From contig NZ_CP047945.1 in NCBI RefSeq assembly GCF_014279795.1, forward strand, positions 2,004,572 to 2,068,571: a DNA stretch of 64,000 bases, written 5' to 3'. Below, piece by piece: positions 48,916-57,819 of the stretch. The DNA comes from Synechococcus sp. PROS-7-1. GTDB taxonomy: Bacteria; Cyanobacteriota; Cyanobacteriia; PCC-6307; Cyanobiaceae. Positions within the stretch are counted from its first letter, which is position 1, and each line of letters starts with the position of its first letter. Below the pieces are notes generated by a model. That model had not been told where the DNA came from and ran no database searches. It worked only from the letters and a program-made list of their open reading frames with translations. The position numbers and the translations under genes were made by a program.

Positions 48916-49015
48916 AAAGAGCTCCCAGTCACACCCAGACATTCCTGATACAGGAGTTGGTCATGCATCTACAAGCCAGAACATTCAGGCTGTCAACCAG
49001 CAGTTCACGGCCCTG

Positions 49016-49378
49016 ATGCGTCGCCTTGCTTTATCGATCGGGATGGCACTCGGTCTCAGCACCAGCCTGATGGTGATGGTCCGAGCCGACCAATCCCTGC
49101 CATTCGCCCAGACCAAAGCAGCCAACCTGGCTCGCATGCGTGCGGAATCCCTGAATGGTGGCCTGGGGTCCTATCGGGCCGCGGGCTGCATGTACGAAAC
49201 GGGGGCGCAATCATGCCTGGCGTCCAAAACCAACGAAGGATTTCTGTTCCGGTTCAAGGGGGGGGCTCCCGGATGGGAGCAGCAGAACCCACCCAGTCCA
49301 TCGCTTGAAACCAGTGTTCTGGTCTCCAGGGATGGAGACCGGATCCTGGAAGTCCCTTACAACGGACCCTTGCGCTGA
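49016..49378 (+). CDS. Secreted hypothetical protein, paralogue A
   Basis: A 120-residue protein with a signal peptide (cleavage near VRA-DQ, residue 24) and a mature domain with NLARMRAESLNGGLGSYRAAGCMY, a second Cys in QSCLAS, FRFKGGAPGW and a C-terminal YNGPLR. The same pattern recurs in the next gene, so these are tandem paralogues. Function unknown; the two cysteines probably pair outside the cytoplasm. The gene lies about 100 bases after the lipoprotein gene. Confidence 0.7.
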   Translation: MRRLALSIGMALGLSTSLMVMVRADQSLPFAQTKAANLARMRAESLNGGLGSYRAAGCMYETGAQSCLASKTNEGFLFRFKGGAPGWEQQNPPSPSLETSVLVSRDGDRILEVPYNGPLR

Positions 49379-49453
49379 CGAATCAATATTCCGGGCGATG
49401 TTGTTGACACTCCGTTGCTGAGTGAGTGCCATAGGGAGGTCTGTCAAAAGACC

Positions 49454-49822
49454 ATGAATTTTTCCAATCTGTCCGCTTTGGCTCTGATTGTGGGCACAAG
49501 CACCCTTGCCGGCGCACCCGCGCTTGCTCAGGCTCCTGTTCCCGCATCCCAGATCCGAGCCTTGAATCTGGCCCGTAACACCGCCGTCACAGAAAACGGT
49601 GGTCTCAGCGTTTATCGCCCCCAGCCCTGCATGTTCAATACCAGTGGTGGGGGTGGAGAATGCTTGGTGACGGACGATGCCAGCGGCTACACCTTCAAGT
49701 TTCTGGGCGGCAAACCAGGCTGGCCTGAAAACGGAAGCAACCCCACCACGGAAACCGAGATTCAGGTGGCTCCCGACGGCCGCAGCGTCACCAACATCAT
49801 CTACAACGGATCGCCCCGCTGA
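49454..49822 (+). CDS. Secreted hypothetical protein, paralogue B
   Basis: A 122-residue protein with a signal peptide (cleavage near ALA-QA, residue 26). The mature part matches paralogue A: NLARNTAVTENGGLSVYRPQPCMF, GECLVTD, FKFLGGKPGW, ETEIQVAPDGR and YNGSPR. Both keep the CM(Y/F)...CL cysteine pair and the (F/Y)xFxxxGGxPGW segment. It converges with the aspartoacylase-like gene with 2 bases between stops. Function unknown. Confidence 0.72.
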   Translation: MNFSNLSALALIVGTSTLAGAPALAQAPVPASQIRALNLARNTAVTENGGLSVYRPQPCMFNTSGGGGECLVTDDASGYTFKFLGGKPGWPENGSNPTTETEIQVAPDGRSVTNIIYNGSPR

Positions 49823-49824
49823 GA

Positions 49825-50748
49825 TCAGCACAGGAGTTGGGACAACGCCTCTTTCCAGTCCCTGGGAAGAGGCCAGGTCTCTTGTTTGCTGAAGCTCAGA
49901 GCGATGGCTTTCTCCGCGTAAGCCGCTTCGTTGATAAAGAGAGGAACCACCCCATCCTCTCCTTCAAAACCGAGAGGTTTTGATTCAGCATTGATGAACA
50001 GGGGATCCCCTCCCTTCAAGGGCTGCCAATCGCGCCCCTGAAGATTGGGATGAACCAGAGCATCGGGCTCACCCGAGCTGCGTCTCGGCAGATCCAAGCT
50101 GCCCAGGTGGCGGTGAATCACAACCTGGTCGGGATAGCGAGCAGTCCCATCACGAACCGCAGCGATCCCCGCCATCAGAGCTTCGAGAGCCAAGCGGGTC
50201 TGCAGCACGATGTCCGAGCGACGTACGTTTTGGGGGACGGGTCCCACCTCAATCACCACACCACAAGGCCAGCGCTCCGCGAGAAACCCCTGCTGCGCCG
50301 AGTCCGCTTCGTGCAAATAAATGGGGAGGCCCAGTCGGTGCTGAACCAACGCCGCCAGAGCCAAATCAACAGGTCGGCGTCCATACACAACCAGGCAATT
50401 GCCCATCGCTGAGGTGGTGCTGTGCAGGTCCACCACCAGATCGCAGGGCGTTTGCCCCTTCGGACCGAATTGCTCGAGCAATGCCAGTGCCTGCAACATT
50501 TCCCGATCCGCCTCAGCAGGCATCGAGGAGGCCTTCTCGAGAAGGTCAGGGCGAAAGGAACGGTTGAGATCGCGGTCGAGGTAGCGCCGGCCCTGCAGGC
50601 AAGCTGCAGGATTGCCGATTGCCAGCTGCACGTCGAGACCCTGAGAATCAACCAAATTCGGATGTTGTTGCCACTGGTCGAGCAACCAGGGCCCATTGAT
50701 CTCATTGCCGTGGGTGCCGGCCACCACTAAAACCCGAGGCCTCACCAT
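49825..50748 (-). CDS. Aspartoacylase-like (ASPA/AstE) zinc hydrolase
   Basis: A 307-residue enzyme with VVAGTHGNEINGPWLL (zinc His and Glu), YLDRDLNRSFRP (substrate Arg), VDLHSTTSAMGN (third zinc His) and a catalytic Glu in VIEVGPVPQ. Aspartoacylases deacylate N-acyl-aspartate; in cyanobacteria the substrate is not known. The ATG at 50748 gives MVRPRVLVVAGTHG; the open frame to 50985 adds residues unlike the family. The glutathionyl reductase gene is divergent, 50 bases away. Confidence 0.85.
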   Translation of the reverse strand: MVRPRVLVVAGTHGNEINGPWLLDQWQQHPNLVDSQGLDVQLAIGNPAACLQGRRYLDRDLNRSFRPDLLEKASSMPAEADREMLQALALLEQFGPKGQTPCDLVVDLHSTTSAMGNCLVVYGRRPVDLALAALVQHRLGLPIYLHEADSAQQGFLAERWPCGVVIEVGPVPQNVRRSDIVLQTRLALEALMAGIAAVRDGTARYPDQVVIHRHLGSLDLPRRSSGEPDALVHPNLQGRDWQPLKGGDPLFINAESKPLGFEGEDGVVPLFINEAAYAEKAIALSFSKQETWPLPRDWKEALSQLLC

Positions 50749-50798
50749 CCAGCACCTGGCAACGCACCCAGACTGACACCACTTGTCACTGATCGACC

Positions 50799-51788
50799 AT
50801 GGCTTTGCCTCCTCTGGTTGTTGCCACCGCCAGAGAGGGCTGGCGGTGGCAGTGGCGTCAGCTGATGCAGGGGCTTGGACCGGCTGACAACGAAGGGCGT
50901 TACCAGCGCCCTGCGAGCGACCGAATGGATGTGCTGATTCCGGACAGGTCGGGGCTGAAACTCCGTACCGACGCACAGCGTCCACGGTTGGTGATCGGCA
51001 GAAGCTGCCCTTGGGCCCATCGCACCTGGCTGATGCATCGACTGCGTCGGCTGGAAGGTACCGTCACCCTGCTCATGGCCACAGCTGACCACCGCGCTGG
51101 ACGTTGGTCCCTTGTTCCACCCTGGTTGGGCTGTGAGTCCCTGCTCGCGCTGTATCGGCACTGCGGCACTCCGCCCCATCACAGAGCCACCGTCCCAGCT
51201 CTGATCGATCCAGGGAGTGGAGCTGATCCCACACCCCAACTCCTGGGGAATGACAGCGCTGCACTCACCCAAACGCTCAATCAATGGCCAGGGGGGGAAG
51301 GGGCCATGGACTTGGCTCCCACCGCTTTAGAGGCAAGCATTCAACGCTGGCTCCAACTCTTGCAACCTGCTGTCAACGACGGCGTTTACCGCTGCGGCTT
51401 CGCACGCACGCAGAAGGCTTACAACGAGGCCAGCGCAGCCTTGTTCTCAGCTCTCGACGAGGTGGAGGCCGCACTGCAGCACCAGGGCCCCTGGCTCTGC
51501 GGCGCCCAACCCACCATCGCGGATGTGTGCCTGTTCCCCACGTTGATCCGCTGGGAGCTGGTCTACGCCCCGCTCTTTGGATGCAACGCCCAGCCGTTGT
51601 GGATGTTCCCGGCGCTGTGGCGCTGGCGCCAATCCTTCTACACCCTGCCAGGGGTTGCCGAAACCTGCGATGGCGAGGCCTGGCGTGCCGACTATTTCGG
51701 CGCCCTGTTCCCGTTGAATCCCGGCGGCATCATTCCAGCGGGACCGGATCTCTGCACACTGATAGAACGTTCCCCGGCATTGCCATGA
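50799..51788 (+). CDS. Glutathionyl-hydroquinone reductase-like GST
   Basis: A 329-residue omega/xi-class glutathione transferase relative. The thioredoxin-like part has Cys70 in SCPWAHRTW, the CPWAH motif of the YqjG/ECM4 family that removes glutathione from glutathionyl-hydroquinones. The C-terminal helical domain has NEASAALFSALDEVEAAL and ADVCLFPTLIRWELVY. The insertion between the two, about 60 residues, is unlike the E. coli enzyme. Its stop overlaps the next gene by four bases. Confidence 0.82.
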   Translation: MALPPLVVATAREGWRWQWRQLMQGLGPADNEGRYQRPASDRMDVLIPDRSGLKLRTDAQRPRLVIGRSCPWAHRTWLMHRLRRLEGTVTLLMATADHRAGRWSLVPPWLGCESLLALYRHCGTPPHHRATVPALIDPGSGADPTPQLLGNDSAALTQTLNQWPGGEGAMDLAPTALEASIQRWLQLLQPAVNDGVYRCGFARTQKAYNEASAALFSALDEVEAALQHQGPWLCGAQPTIADVCLFPTLIRWELVYAPLFGCNAQPLWMFPALWRWRQSFYTLPGVAETCDGEAWRADYFGALFPLNPGGIIPAGPDLCTLIERSPALP

Positions 51789-52423
51789 CCGAAGCCAATT
51801 GCCAGTTCGAAGGCGTCTATGGCTCTTTTGCAATCACCGAACAGGATCGGCGAGAGGTGCATCGGTATCGGATCGCGCTGCTCGTGAGCGGGCTCGCACT
51901 CAGTGCCGGTCTGCTGCAGTGGTGGCAGCTCGGCAGTGAACTGGCCTGGCTCTGGGTGTTGCCACTCGCCTCGGCCCTCGGATTGGCCCTGCGCTGGATT
52001 CACATCTACCTGCGTCCGTTGCACCAGGCCTTGAAGCTGTTCTGGTTACTGGGATGTCTGGGATGGTGCGTCTTGCTGGCTCTGAACGGCCCGGCCGCTG
52101 CGCTAACCACCCTGCAACGCCAACCCTTGTGGATTCTGGCGATCGGTCCCCTGTTCGCGGCAATGGCGGGCATCGGTTTCAAAGAGTTCTTCTGTTTCCG
52201 CAGACCCGAGGCCATCGGCCTCACCCTGCTGCTCCCCATCGCCCTCCTTGGGAGATTGATCAATCTGCTCCCAGCAGACGTCTGCCTTGCCTTGCTCACG
52301 ACTGCTGCTCTTCTCCTTGTGATGATGGCGATCCGTAAATTCGGAATGGACCCAGCCGCTGATATCGGCGACAAGAGCGTGTTTGCTTACCTGGAAGCGC
52401 AGCGCAACGTCGTCACCCCGTGA
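51785..52423 (+). CDS. DUF2301 family membrane protein
   Basis: A 212-residue protein with six to seven membrane spans and a short polar N terminus (FEGVYGSFAITEQDRREVHRY). The central GIGFKEFFCFRRPEAIGLTLLLP segment is typical of the cyanobacterial DUF2301 integral membrane family, function unknown. It overlaps the preceding gene at its ATG and the following ABC-F gene at its stop, so the three are co-translated. Confidence 0.78.
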   Translation: MTEANCQFEGVYGSFAITEQDRREVHRYRIALLVSGLALSAGLLQWWQLGSELAWLWVLPLASALGLALRWIHIYLRPLHQALKLFWLLGCLGWCVLLALNGPAAALTTLQRQPLWILAIGPLFAAMAGIGFKEFFCFRRPEAIGLTLLLPIALLGRLINLLPADVCLALLTTAALLLVMMAIRKFGMDPAADIGDKSVFAYLEAQRNVVTP

Positions 52424-54330
52424 GTCTGATCAGCCTTGTTGATGCGTCCAAGGACTTCGGGATCCGCACACTGTTTGAAGGCCTCACCCTGCATGTGCGG
52501 GAGGGAGACCGCCTCGGCCTGATCGGCCCCAACGGAGCCGGAAAATCAACCCTATTGAGGGTGCTCGCAGGGCTTGAACCCCTCGGCAGTGGAGAGCGTC
52601 GCTGCTCAGGCCGACTGCGAGTGGAACTGGTGGGGCAGGACAGCCGAGTGAATCCGGGACTGACGGTGCTGGAGCAGGTTCTTGCTGGATGCGGAGCGAA
52701 ACGGGATCTACTGCTGCGCTTCAGCGAGGTTTCAGAAGCCGTTGCACAAAGCCCGGATGACATGGCCCTGATGGGTGAGCTGGGAGCGCTCAGCGAACGC
52801 ATGGATGAAGAGGAAGCCTGGGCATTGGAGCAGCAGTGCCAGGAGGTGCTGCAACGGCTAGGAATCACCGACCTGCACCGACCCGTGGAGGATCTCTCGG
52901 GCGGATACCGCAAACGGGTGGGTTTGGCCTCCGCCCTGGTGGCCTGCCCGGATGTTCTCTTGCTGGACGAACCCACGAACCATCTCGATGCCGCGGCAGT
53001 GGAGTGGCTGCAGAGCTGGCTCGATCGCTATCCAGGCGCCGTGGTTCTGGTGACCCACGATCGGTACGTGCTGGATCAGGTGACGCGCCGGATCGTGGAA
53101 GTTGAACGGGGGGTTGCCAGCAGCATCGACGGAAATTACAGCGCCTATCTGCAACGCAAGGCCGACCAAGAGGTGGCCAATGCCGCAGAGGCCGCGCGCT
53201 TCAAGAGCGTGATGCGTCGCGAACTGGCCTGGCTGCGCCAAGGGCCGAAAGCAAGAAGCACCAAACAGAGAGCCAGGATCGAAAGGATTGAAGCCCTCAA
53301 GGCCGCACCGGTGAAGCAAGCCAAGCAGGAGCTCGCGATGAGCAGCGTCGGCCGGCGCATCGGCAAAGTTGTGATCGAGGCCGAAGAGCTGTCCGTGACA
53401 GCAAATGGCCAGCCGGGAGGGCCCTCGCTGCTGCGGGATTTCACCTACAGCTTCAGTCCCGAGGATCGAGTCGGGATCATCGGCCCCAACGGCAGCGGGA
53501 AATCCACCCTTCTCGATCTCATCGCTGGCCGCCGCCAGGCCACCACCGGCTCCCTGCGGCTTGGTGACACGGTTCACCTCGGCTACCTCGACCAGCACAC
53601 CGATGCTCTCAGCGAGGGACGCGGTCTCGAGCGCAAGGTGATCGAATTTGTGGAAGAGGCGGCCTCCAGGATCGACCTCGGTGGCGAACAGTTGAGTGCA
53701 TCCCAGCTTCTGGAACGATTCCTGTTTCCCCCAGCCCAACAGCACAGCCCTCTCAACAAACTCTCGGGTGGCGAACGCAGGCGTCTGAGCCTGTGCAGGA
53801 TGTTGATCCAGGCGCCCAATGTGCTGTTACTGGACGAACCCACCAACGATCTCGACGTCCAGACCCTGAGTGTTCTTGAGGATCTACTCGAGGATTTCCG
53901 TGGTTGTGTCGTTGTGGTGTCGCACGATCGTTATTTCCTCGACCGCACGATTGATCGGTTGTTCTGTTTCGAAGACGGTCGCCTGAAGCGGTTCGAGGGC
54001 AACTACAGCGCCTTCCTTGAGCACAAACGCGCCCTGGAGAAGAGCAGCTCCGCGCCATCATCTGTTCCGAAAGAGTCCGCCAACCCCAAGAAGAAGCCAG
54101 CGAAATCAGCCGATTCAGGCCCACGCCGCCGCAGTTTCAAAGAGTCCAGAGAGCTAGAGACGCTGGAGCGGACACTGCCAGACCTGGAAAAGCGCAAGGC
54201 CGATCTTGAGGAGGCGATTGGATCAGGGCAAGGTGACCTCACCCATCTCAGTCACGATCTGGCCGCACTGCTCGAGCAACTTCAAGAGAGCGAAGAGCGC
54301 TGGTTGGAACTCAGTGAACTGGCTCCTTGA
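52420..54330 (+). CDS. ABC-F family ATPase (Uup/YheS-like)
   Basis: A 636-residue protein with two ABC nucleotide-binding domains in one chain and no membrane span. Walker A motifs are GPNGAGKSTLL (about 36) and GPNGSGKSTLLDL (about 357); signature loops are LSGGYRKR and LSGGERRR; Walker B segments are LLLDEPTNHLD and LLLDEPTNDLD. The C terminus has a Lys/Ser linker and a coiled coil (LETLERTLPDLEKRKADLEE). ABC-F proteins act on ribosomes. The start is GTG at 52420, overlapping the DUF2301 stop. Confidence 0.92.
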   Translation: MSLISLVDASKDFGIRTLFEGLTLHVREGDRLGLIGPNGAGKSTLLRVLAGLEPLGSGERRCSGRLRVELVGQDSRVNPGLTVLEQVLAGCGAKRDLLLRFSEVSEAVAQSPDDMALMGELGALSERMDEEEAWALEQQCQEVLQRLGITDLHRPVEDLSGGYRKRVGLASALVACPDVLLLDEPTNHLDAAAVEWLQSWLDRYPGAVVLVTHDRYVLDQVTRRIVEVERGVASSIDGNYSAYLQRKADQEVANAAEAARFKSVMRRELAWLRQGPKARSTKQRARIERIEALKAAPVKQAKQELAMSSVGRRIGKVVIEAEELSVTANGQPGGPSLLRDFTYSFSPEDRVGIIGPNGSGKSTLLDLIAGRRQATTGSLRLGDTVHLGYLDQHTDALSEGRGLERKVIEFVEEAASRIDLGGEQLSASQLLERFLFPPAQQHSPLNKLSGGERRRLSLCRMLIQAPNVLLLDEPTNDLDVQTLSVLEDLLEDFRGCVVVVSHDRYFLDRTIDRLFCFEDGRLKRFEGNYSAFLEHKRALEKSSSAPSSVPKESANPKKKPAKSADSGPRRRSFKESRELETLERTLPDLEKRKADLEEAIGSGQGDLTHLSHDLAALLEQLQESEERWLELSELAP

Positions 54331-54877
54331 GTGAGCGACGCCGTCGACGGGGATGCAAAGGCTCTGAGGCCAAAGGGCAACTCAAAGGCTGCTGTGGCTG
54401 TCCTGCCCATGGAGCTGGCTGGGATCCACCACCAGAAGCTTCAGCCAGCTTCATGGCTGTGGGCTTGTAATCGCTCACCGAACGATGCAAGGCCATCTGG
54501 TCGCCCATCTGCCGCAGGTAAAGATCGAGTGACCACTGCACCGCGTTGTGTTCAAACGCCTCGCAGGCTGCCTTGATGGAACTGAAGCGTTGACTGACAA
54601 GCCCCGAAGGAGCGCACTGCTTCCACTCCAGAACTTGATGGAATGTCAGACCCGATCGCCATTGCCGCTGTTCTGACAGGTAGCAGAAGCCTTCTGGGCC
54701 GTTGATCCAAAAGACCCTTCCCTCTTCGTCCATGAAATGGCGACCTTGTCGCTGCTGGATCCTCACCATGGGATCGATGCACACGCTGATCTTCTGGTAG
54801 CTGTTAACACAAGTGCGTGGCAAGCGTGTTGTTACGGAAACCTCGTCTCCGCCCTCATCGCTGGCACGTCCGCCCAT
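54311..54877 (-). CDS. Hypothetical protein opposite the ABC-F tail
   Basis: A 188-residue frame (start ATG 54877; in-frame GTG at 54841 and ATG at 54769 are alternatives). The middle (about 37-150) is a plausible globular domain: IQQRQGRHFMDEEGRVFWING, EGFCYLSEQRQWRSGLTF, SSIKAACEAFEHNAVQWSL. The C terminus is Pro/Arg-rich. Without a signal or known motif its role is unknown. It overlaps the ABC-F stop by 20 bases, convergent, and is divergent from cp12 with a 50-base gap. Confidence 0.5.
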   Translation of the reverse strand: MGGRASDEGGDEVSVTTRLPRTCVNSYQKISVCIDPMVRIQQRQGRHFMDEEGRVFWINGPEGFCYLSEQRQWRSGLTFHQVLEWKQCAPSGLVSQRFSSIKAACEAFEHNAVQWSLDLYLRQMGDQMALHRSVSDYKPTAMKLAEASGGGSQPAPWAGQPQQPLSCPLASEPLHPRRRRRSLKEPVH

Positions 54878-54927
54878 CAGCCGTATGGTGTGGACGTCGC
54901 CATTGGCCTGGACGCGCCAACGATTCC

Positions 54928-55146
54928 ATGAAATCCATCGACGAGCACATCAAAAAGGACCAGTCCGAACTCGAGTCGGCCAAGGCTGAAGGGAACGATG
55001 CCAAGGTTCGTCACATCAGTGAAGAGCTGGAGTCTTTGCAGGAATACAAAAAAGAGCACCCCGAAGATTCCCACGATCCAACGCCTCTGGAGCTCTACTG
55101 CGAAGCCAATCCCGAAGCTGACGAATGTCGGGTCTACGACGACTGA
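54928..55146 (+). CDS. cp12: Calvin-cycle regulator CP12
   Basis: CP12 binds GAPDH and then phosphoribulokinase, locking both in the dark. The 72-residue protein is acidic and mostly disordered, and ends with the strongly conserved LYCEANPEADECRVYDD, whose Cys58 and Cys67 form the GAPDH-binding loop. The N-terminal half (IDEHIKKDQSELESAKAEG) has no cysteines, so the N-terminal pair used for PRK binding in plants is missing, as in several marine cyanobacteria. The ATG at 54928 gives normal length. It is followed by a strong terminator. Confidence 0.92.
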   Translation: MKSIDEHIKKDQSELESAKAEGNDAKVRHISEELESLQEYKKEHPEDSHDPTPLELYCEANPEADECRVYDD

Positions 55147-55177
55147 CGCCTCACCGTTCACCATTCAGTGCCATTGA

Positions 55178-55201
55178 AAAGCGGGGCGATTGCCCCGCTT
55201 T
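55178..55201 (+). terminator. Terminator of cp12
   Basis: A 10-base stem AAAGCGGGGC / GCCCCGCTTT with a 4-base loop runs straight into TTTTGCTTTT. It lies 32 bases after the cp12 stop and would also stop the convergent small gene ending at 55241 on the other strand. Confidence 0.9.
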
Positions 55202-55240
55202 TTGCTTTTAAATCCCCCTGCCCATGGGGCTTCTGAAGAC

Positions 55241-55423
55241 TCACTGGTCTTCATTGAAGTCCGCAGGGCTACCGGTGAGGCTGCAGACCACCGACTCCTC
55301 CGGCTTCATCTCGCGAATCTCGGCGATCGGACGCCCGCGGCGACGAAGGGCTTCGATCTCTTCACGGGTCTGACAACGGGCGATCAGTTGTCCCTGATCG
55401 TCAAAGCAACTGAAAAAAGTCAT
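55241..55423 (-). CDS. Small hypothetical protein, 60 residues
   Basis: Start ATG 55423. The protein MTFFSCFDDQGQLIARCQTR is followed by EEIEALRRRGRPIAEIREMK, giving an alpha-helical charged core and a short acidic tail. Two cysteines lie in the first 17 residues. No family known. Upstream frame to 55558 would overlap obgE, so the ATG is preferred. It is downstream of obgE on the same strand (95 bases), ending near the cp12 terminator. Confidence 0.6.
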   Translation of the reverse strand: MTFFSCFDDQGQLIARCQTREEIEALRRRGRPIAEIREMKPEESVVCSLTGSPADFNEDQ

Positions 55424-55517
55424 GAGATTGGGTTCATCCTCATGTCCTTTATCGCCGGGACACCGGCATCGGACAAGGGCGGATGTGCCCCCGCACACCG
55501 GGGCAAACCGGAGGCTG

Positions 55518-56507
55518 TCACACGCCGAGCTGCTGCCAGACCTGATCCAGCAAGGCATCCAGCCCCTTTCCCATCACAGCGGAAATCAGCAGAGGACGAC
55601 GCCCACTCGAGGCCTCCAGACTCTCCAGCAGTTCCTCTCTCCCCTGCTCATCGAGAAGTTCGAGTTTGTTCACCGCCAGCAGGCGTGGACGGCTCACCAG
55701 CCCATGGCCATAGGCCTCGAGCTCCTTTTCCACCACACGCAGATCGCCGAGAGGATCGTCGGCCCCGCCATCCACCAGATGAATCAGCAAGCGGGTGCGC
55801 TCGATGTGGCGTAGAAAGTCATGGCCCAGGCCAGCGCCTTGGGCCGCGCCCGCAATCAACCCTGGAATGTCTGCAAACACGGTGCCGTCCCCCGAGGGCC
55901 TGCGCACCACGCCGAGATTCGGCACCAGGGTGGTGAAGGGATAGTCAGCAATTTTGGGACGGGCTGCGGAGAGAACACTGATCAGGGTGCTTTTTCCCGC
56001 GTTGGGGAGCCCGATGATGCCCACCTCAGCGAGCAGCTTGAGCTCGAGTTGCAGAGGCCACTCCTCGCCCTCCCTGCCTTCGGTGCACTTCTCAGGAGCT
56101 CGGTTGCGATTGCTGAGGTAGTGCGCATTCCCGAGACCGCCTCGCCCGCCGAAGGCCACCGTGAGCCTTTCACCCGGGTTCGTGAGATCACCCAACAGGA
56201 TCCCCGTCGTGAGATGGCGCACCTCGGTGCCACACGGCACTCGGATCACCAGAGGTTGCCCGGAGGCACCGGTGCAGCGATTGGGGCCACCCCGACGTCC
56301 GTCGATGGCCGCGAACAGACGCTTGTATTTGAAATCCAGAAGAGTTTGGAGGTTGGCATCGGCTTCCAGCACCACATCGGCACCGTGCCCACCATCTCCG
56401 CCCGAAGGTCCCCCGGCAGGGACGTACTTCTCCCTTCGGAAGGCCACGATGCCGTCGCCCCCGCGCCCTCCCCGCACGGTGATGCGTGCCTGATCGATGA
56501 ACTGCAC
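55518..56507 (-). CDS. obgE: GTPase Obg (CgtA)
   Basis: The 329-residue Obg GTPase has a glycine-rich OBG fold at the N terminus ([39 protein letters not shown]), then a G domain with [16 protein letters not shown] (G1), ADIPGLI (G3) and NKLELLD (G4). It acts in late 50S assembly and stress signalling. The start is the GTG at 56507 giving MQFIDQARI; the open frame to 56528 adds seven residues. The C-terminal domain of larger Obg proteins is absent. Confidence 0.95.
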   Translation of the reverse strand: MQFIDQARITVRGGRGGDGIVAFRREKYVPAGGPSGGDGGHGADVVLEADANLQTLLDFKYKRLFAAIDGRRGGPNRCTGASGQPLVIRVPCGTEVRHLTTGILLGDLTNPGERLTVAFGGRGGLGNAHYLSNRNRAPEKCTEGREGEEWPLQLELKLLAEVGIIGLPNAGKSTLISVLSAARPKIADYPFTTLVPNLGVVRRPSGDGTVFADIPGLIAGAAQGAGLGHDFLRHIERTRLLIHLVDGGADDPLGDLRVVEKELEAYGHGLVSRPRLLAVNKLELLDEQGREELLESLEASSGRRPLLISAVMGKGLDALLDQVWQQLGV

Positions 56508-56566
56508 GAAACCCCTCGATGGGCCCAACCACCAACCCTAGGATCGTGCAGTGCCGGAGATTGGGC

Positions 56567-57799
56567 TTGGCAGGCGTTCGCTTTGAGGCGCTCAGCAAGA
56601 GCTATCCACCCCGGGGAGGGTCCGATCCTGTCGAAGTGATCCGTGAGCTCTCTCTGACGATTGAAGACGGGGAATTTCTGGTGCTGGTCGGCCCATCAGG
56701 CTGCGGGAAAAGCACCCTCCTGCGCCTGATGGCGGGCCTGGAAACTCCGAGTTCCGGAGAAATCTTCATCGGAGATCATCCTGTTAGTCGCCTGCGACCG
56801 GCCCAGCGCAATGTGGCCATGGTGTTTCAGAGCTACGCGCTCTATCCCCACCTCAGCGTGCGCGACAACCTGGGATTCGGATTGAGGCGAAGCCGCAAGC
56901 GCACTGTTCTGCAGCAAATCGAGGACCAGCTGCATCGCACCACCCGACGCTTTCCTCAGCCTCTCTCGCTGAGTTCTCCCCGGGAAGCGCGCCTAGAAAT
57001 CCGGGTGAATGAGGTCGCCGAAGCCCTCGAACTGGATCAGCTGCTGGATCGGCTCCCGAAGGAACTGTCTGGGGGCCAAAAACAGCGGGTGGCGCTGGGA
57101 CGGGCCATGGCACGGCAACCGGACGTCTTCCTGATGGATGAGCCTCTGAGCAATCTCGATGCCAAGTTGCGCGGAAGCACCCGCACGCGCATCGTTGATC
57201 TGCAGCGACAGCTGGGCACCACCACGCTGTACGTCACCCATGATCAGGTGGAAGCCATGACCATGGGGCACCGGATCGCGGTGCTGAATCAGGGCCGGCT
57301 CCAGCAGCTGGGCACACCAATGGAGCTCTACCGCTGGCCCTCAAATCTGTTTGTTGCTCAGTTCATCGGCAGCCCGCCGATGAATGTGCTTCCCGTGACA
57401 GTGGGCTCAGCGGCAACCCTGCTGCTGGGTGAGCGTCGCCTACCAGTCGAAGGCGCCTTGGCCGATGCCCTGCCTGCTCTTGAAAGCCAGCATCTGAACG
57501 GCGGAATCCGCCCAGAACAGCTTCGGATTGCCCCAGCGACCAACCGCAACCTTCCAGCGGATGTCAGTCACAGCGAAGTTTTAGGCAACGAACAACTGAT
57601 CACCTGCCGACTGCTCGATGGCGGCCACTTGATTCAGGTTCGGGCCGATCCTGACCTCGAAGCCCGACCGGGATCCCGCGTGCACCTGGAAGCCGAGCCC
57701 AGCGCATGGCGACTGTTCGATCGTCTTGGAGAGGCCATTGCCAGGCCCCAATCATCCCGGTCGAGCGACAACGAGCCACTTCTGCCCAACCTGAGCTGA
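56567..57799 (+). CDS. ABC transporter ATPase, sugar/polyol type (MalK/GgtA-like)
   Basis: A protein of about 410 residues with Walker A VGPSGCGKSTLLRLMAG, Q-loop MVFQSYALYP, signature LSGGQKQRVALGRA, Walker B DVFLMDEPLSNLDAKLR and the MalK-type C-terminal regulatory domain. A segment of roughly 25 residues after the Q-loop region (QIEDQLHRTTRRFPQPLSLS) is an insertion. No permease or binding protein gene is adjacent, fitting a stand-alone shared ATPase such as GgtA for compatible solutes. The start is inferred: TTG 56567 after GGAGA with a 6-base gap; an ATG at 56519 would leave only 11 bases from obgE. Confidence 0.8.
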   Translation: MAGVRFEALSKSYPPRGGSDPVEVIRELSLTIEDGEFLVLVGPSGCGKSTLLRLMAGLETPSSGEIFIGDHPVSRLRPAQRNVAMVFQSYALYPHLSVRDNLGFGLRRSRKRTVLQQIEDQLHRTTRRFPQPLSLSSPREARLEIRVNEVAEALELDQLLDRLPKELSGGQKQRVALGRAMARQPDVFLMDEPLSNLDAKLRGSTRTRIVDLQRQLGTTTLYVTHDQVEAMTMGHRIAVLNQGRLQQLGTPMELYRWPSNLFVAQFIGSPPMNVLPVTVGSAATLLLGERRLPVEGALADALPALESQHLNGGIRPEQLRIAPATNRNLPADVSHSEVLGNEQLITCRLLDGGHLIQVRADPDLEARPGSRVHLEAEPSAWRLFDRLGEAIARPQSSRSSDNEPLLPNLS

Positions 57800-57819
57800 A
57801 GTGACACTGGTGGAAGCCC

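Noticed and set aside
51284..52423. Longer reading frame ending in the DUF2301 gene
   Set aside because: The upstream part is an out-of-frame reading of the GST-like gene; the ATG at 51785 gives the family start.
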